Of a DNA stretch of 64,000 nucleotides, positions 63,880 through 64,000 are shown one piece after another; position 1 is the first letter of the stretch; each line of letters begins with the position of its first letter. The stretch is from CAZBNB01 sp964493245. GTDB taxonomy: Bacteria > Pseudomonadota > Gammaproteobacteria > Legionellales > Legionellaceae. The stretch covers positions 1 through 64,000 of the forward strand of contig CAZBNB010000012.1 in assembly GCA_964493245.1 (NCBI GenBank), given 5' to 3'. The notes under the pieces are model-generated. The model did no database searches. It was given only the letters and a program-made list of their open reading frames with translations, and had not been told where the DNA came from. Made by a program: the position numbers and the translations under genes.

Positions 63880-64000
63880 ATGCACGGATTGATTCCACGC
63901 CCTTTTATTGATGACTTACTTCAACAAGTTGATATTGTTGAGTTCATAGACAGTTATGTGCCCTTAAAAAAACGGGGCTCAAGCCACCTAGCCTGTTGTC
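63880..64000 (+). CDS. dnaG: DNA primase, 5' part only (cut by window end)
   Basis: The first 40 codons of the replicative primase: the start MHGLIPRPFIDDLLQQVDIV, then IDSYVPLKKRGSSHLACC, which leads into the N-terminal zinc-binding domain (CPFH follows in relatives, beyond the window). AAAGG precedes the ATG. It is in the expected rpsU-yqeY-dnaG order; rpoD would be expected next. Confidence 0.93.
   Translation, partial: MHGLIPRPFIDDLLQQVDIVEFIDSYVPLKKRGSSHLACC

Overview
The window reads as chromosome of a gammaproteobacterium, most likely of the order Legionellales (Legionella/Coxiella/Berkiella-like). Reasons: a complete enhA-enhB-enhC locus (L,D-transpeptidase, small exported protein, giant Sel1-repeat protein), murB and ddl inside the division/cell-wall cluster, a GacA/LetA-type regulator coupled to uvrC, and gammaproteobacterial groupings such as rplU-rpmA-obgE, aroQ-accB-accC-prmA and rpsU-yqeY-dnaG. 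The DNA is moderately AT-rich. No rRNA, tRNA, CRISPR array, prophage or complete insertion sequence was seen. The species is not identified.

Layout. 1-571: repeat-dense non-coding DNA, then a promoter for rplU-rpmA-obgE (572-2177). 2280-4346: an unrecognised repeat protein (possible effector), an Smr-domain protein and a small lipoprotein. 4486-7365: uvrA. 7485-12968: a cysteine-rich exported protein and the enhABC locus. 13037-16763: an operon of an unknown lipoprotein, a response regulator and uvrC. 16872-19530: phhA and bioC, and comF facing away from them. 19537-24120: carB, greA and a PAS-receiver protein. 24159-40259: one long minus-strand run, smc-zipA-murF-mraY-murD-ftsW-murC-murB-ddl-ftsQ-ftsA-ftsZ, covering lipid I precursor synthesis and divisome assembly. 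40260-40921: a large palindrome plus a 125-bp tandem repeat. 40922-43915: an acyl desaturase, then a small accessory island (DUF4160/DUF2442 pair, a serine recombinase lacking its catalytic serine, and a broken gene). 43916-49126: plsC, coaD, an exported S33 peptidase, lolB, a fused MsrBA and epmA. 49126-54653: sufBCDSUT for Fe-S cluster assembly. 54855-59888: an exported acid phosphatase, aroQ-accB-accC-prmA and mdh. 60097-64000: hemW, an unknown membrane protein, plsY, rpsU, a YqeY-like gene and the first part of dnaG.

The housekeeping genes look intact; the unusual part is the DNA between them. At least three families of palindromic repeats occur. One (178-320 and 40402-40535) has a nearly invariant 58-bp GC-rich core, side stems whose sequence differs between copies while pairing is kept, and long outer palindromes that are unrelated between copies. 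A second is a MITE-like element of about 120-130 bp (one end at 1-56, full copies at 45382-45510 and 59925-60042). A third is a dispersed motif near 7.8, 11.5, 33.5 and 63.8 kb. The division cluster is also rearranged: murG is absent between ftsW and murC, carB replaces lpxC after ftsZ, carA is absent before carB, and zipA is fused by a start/stop overlap to murF.
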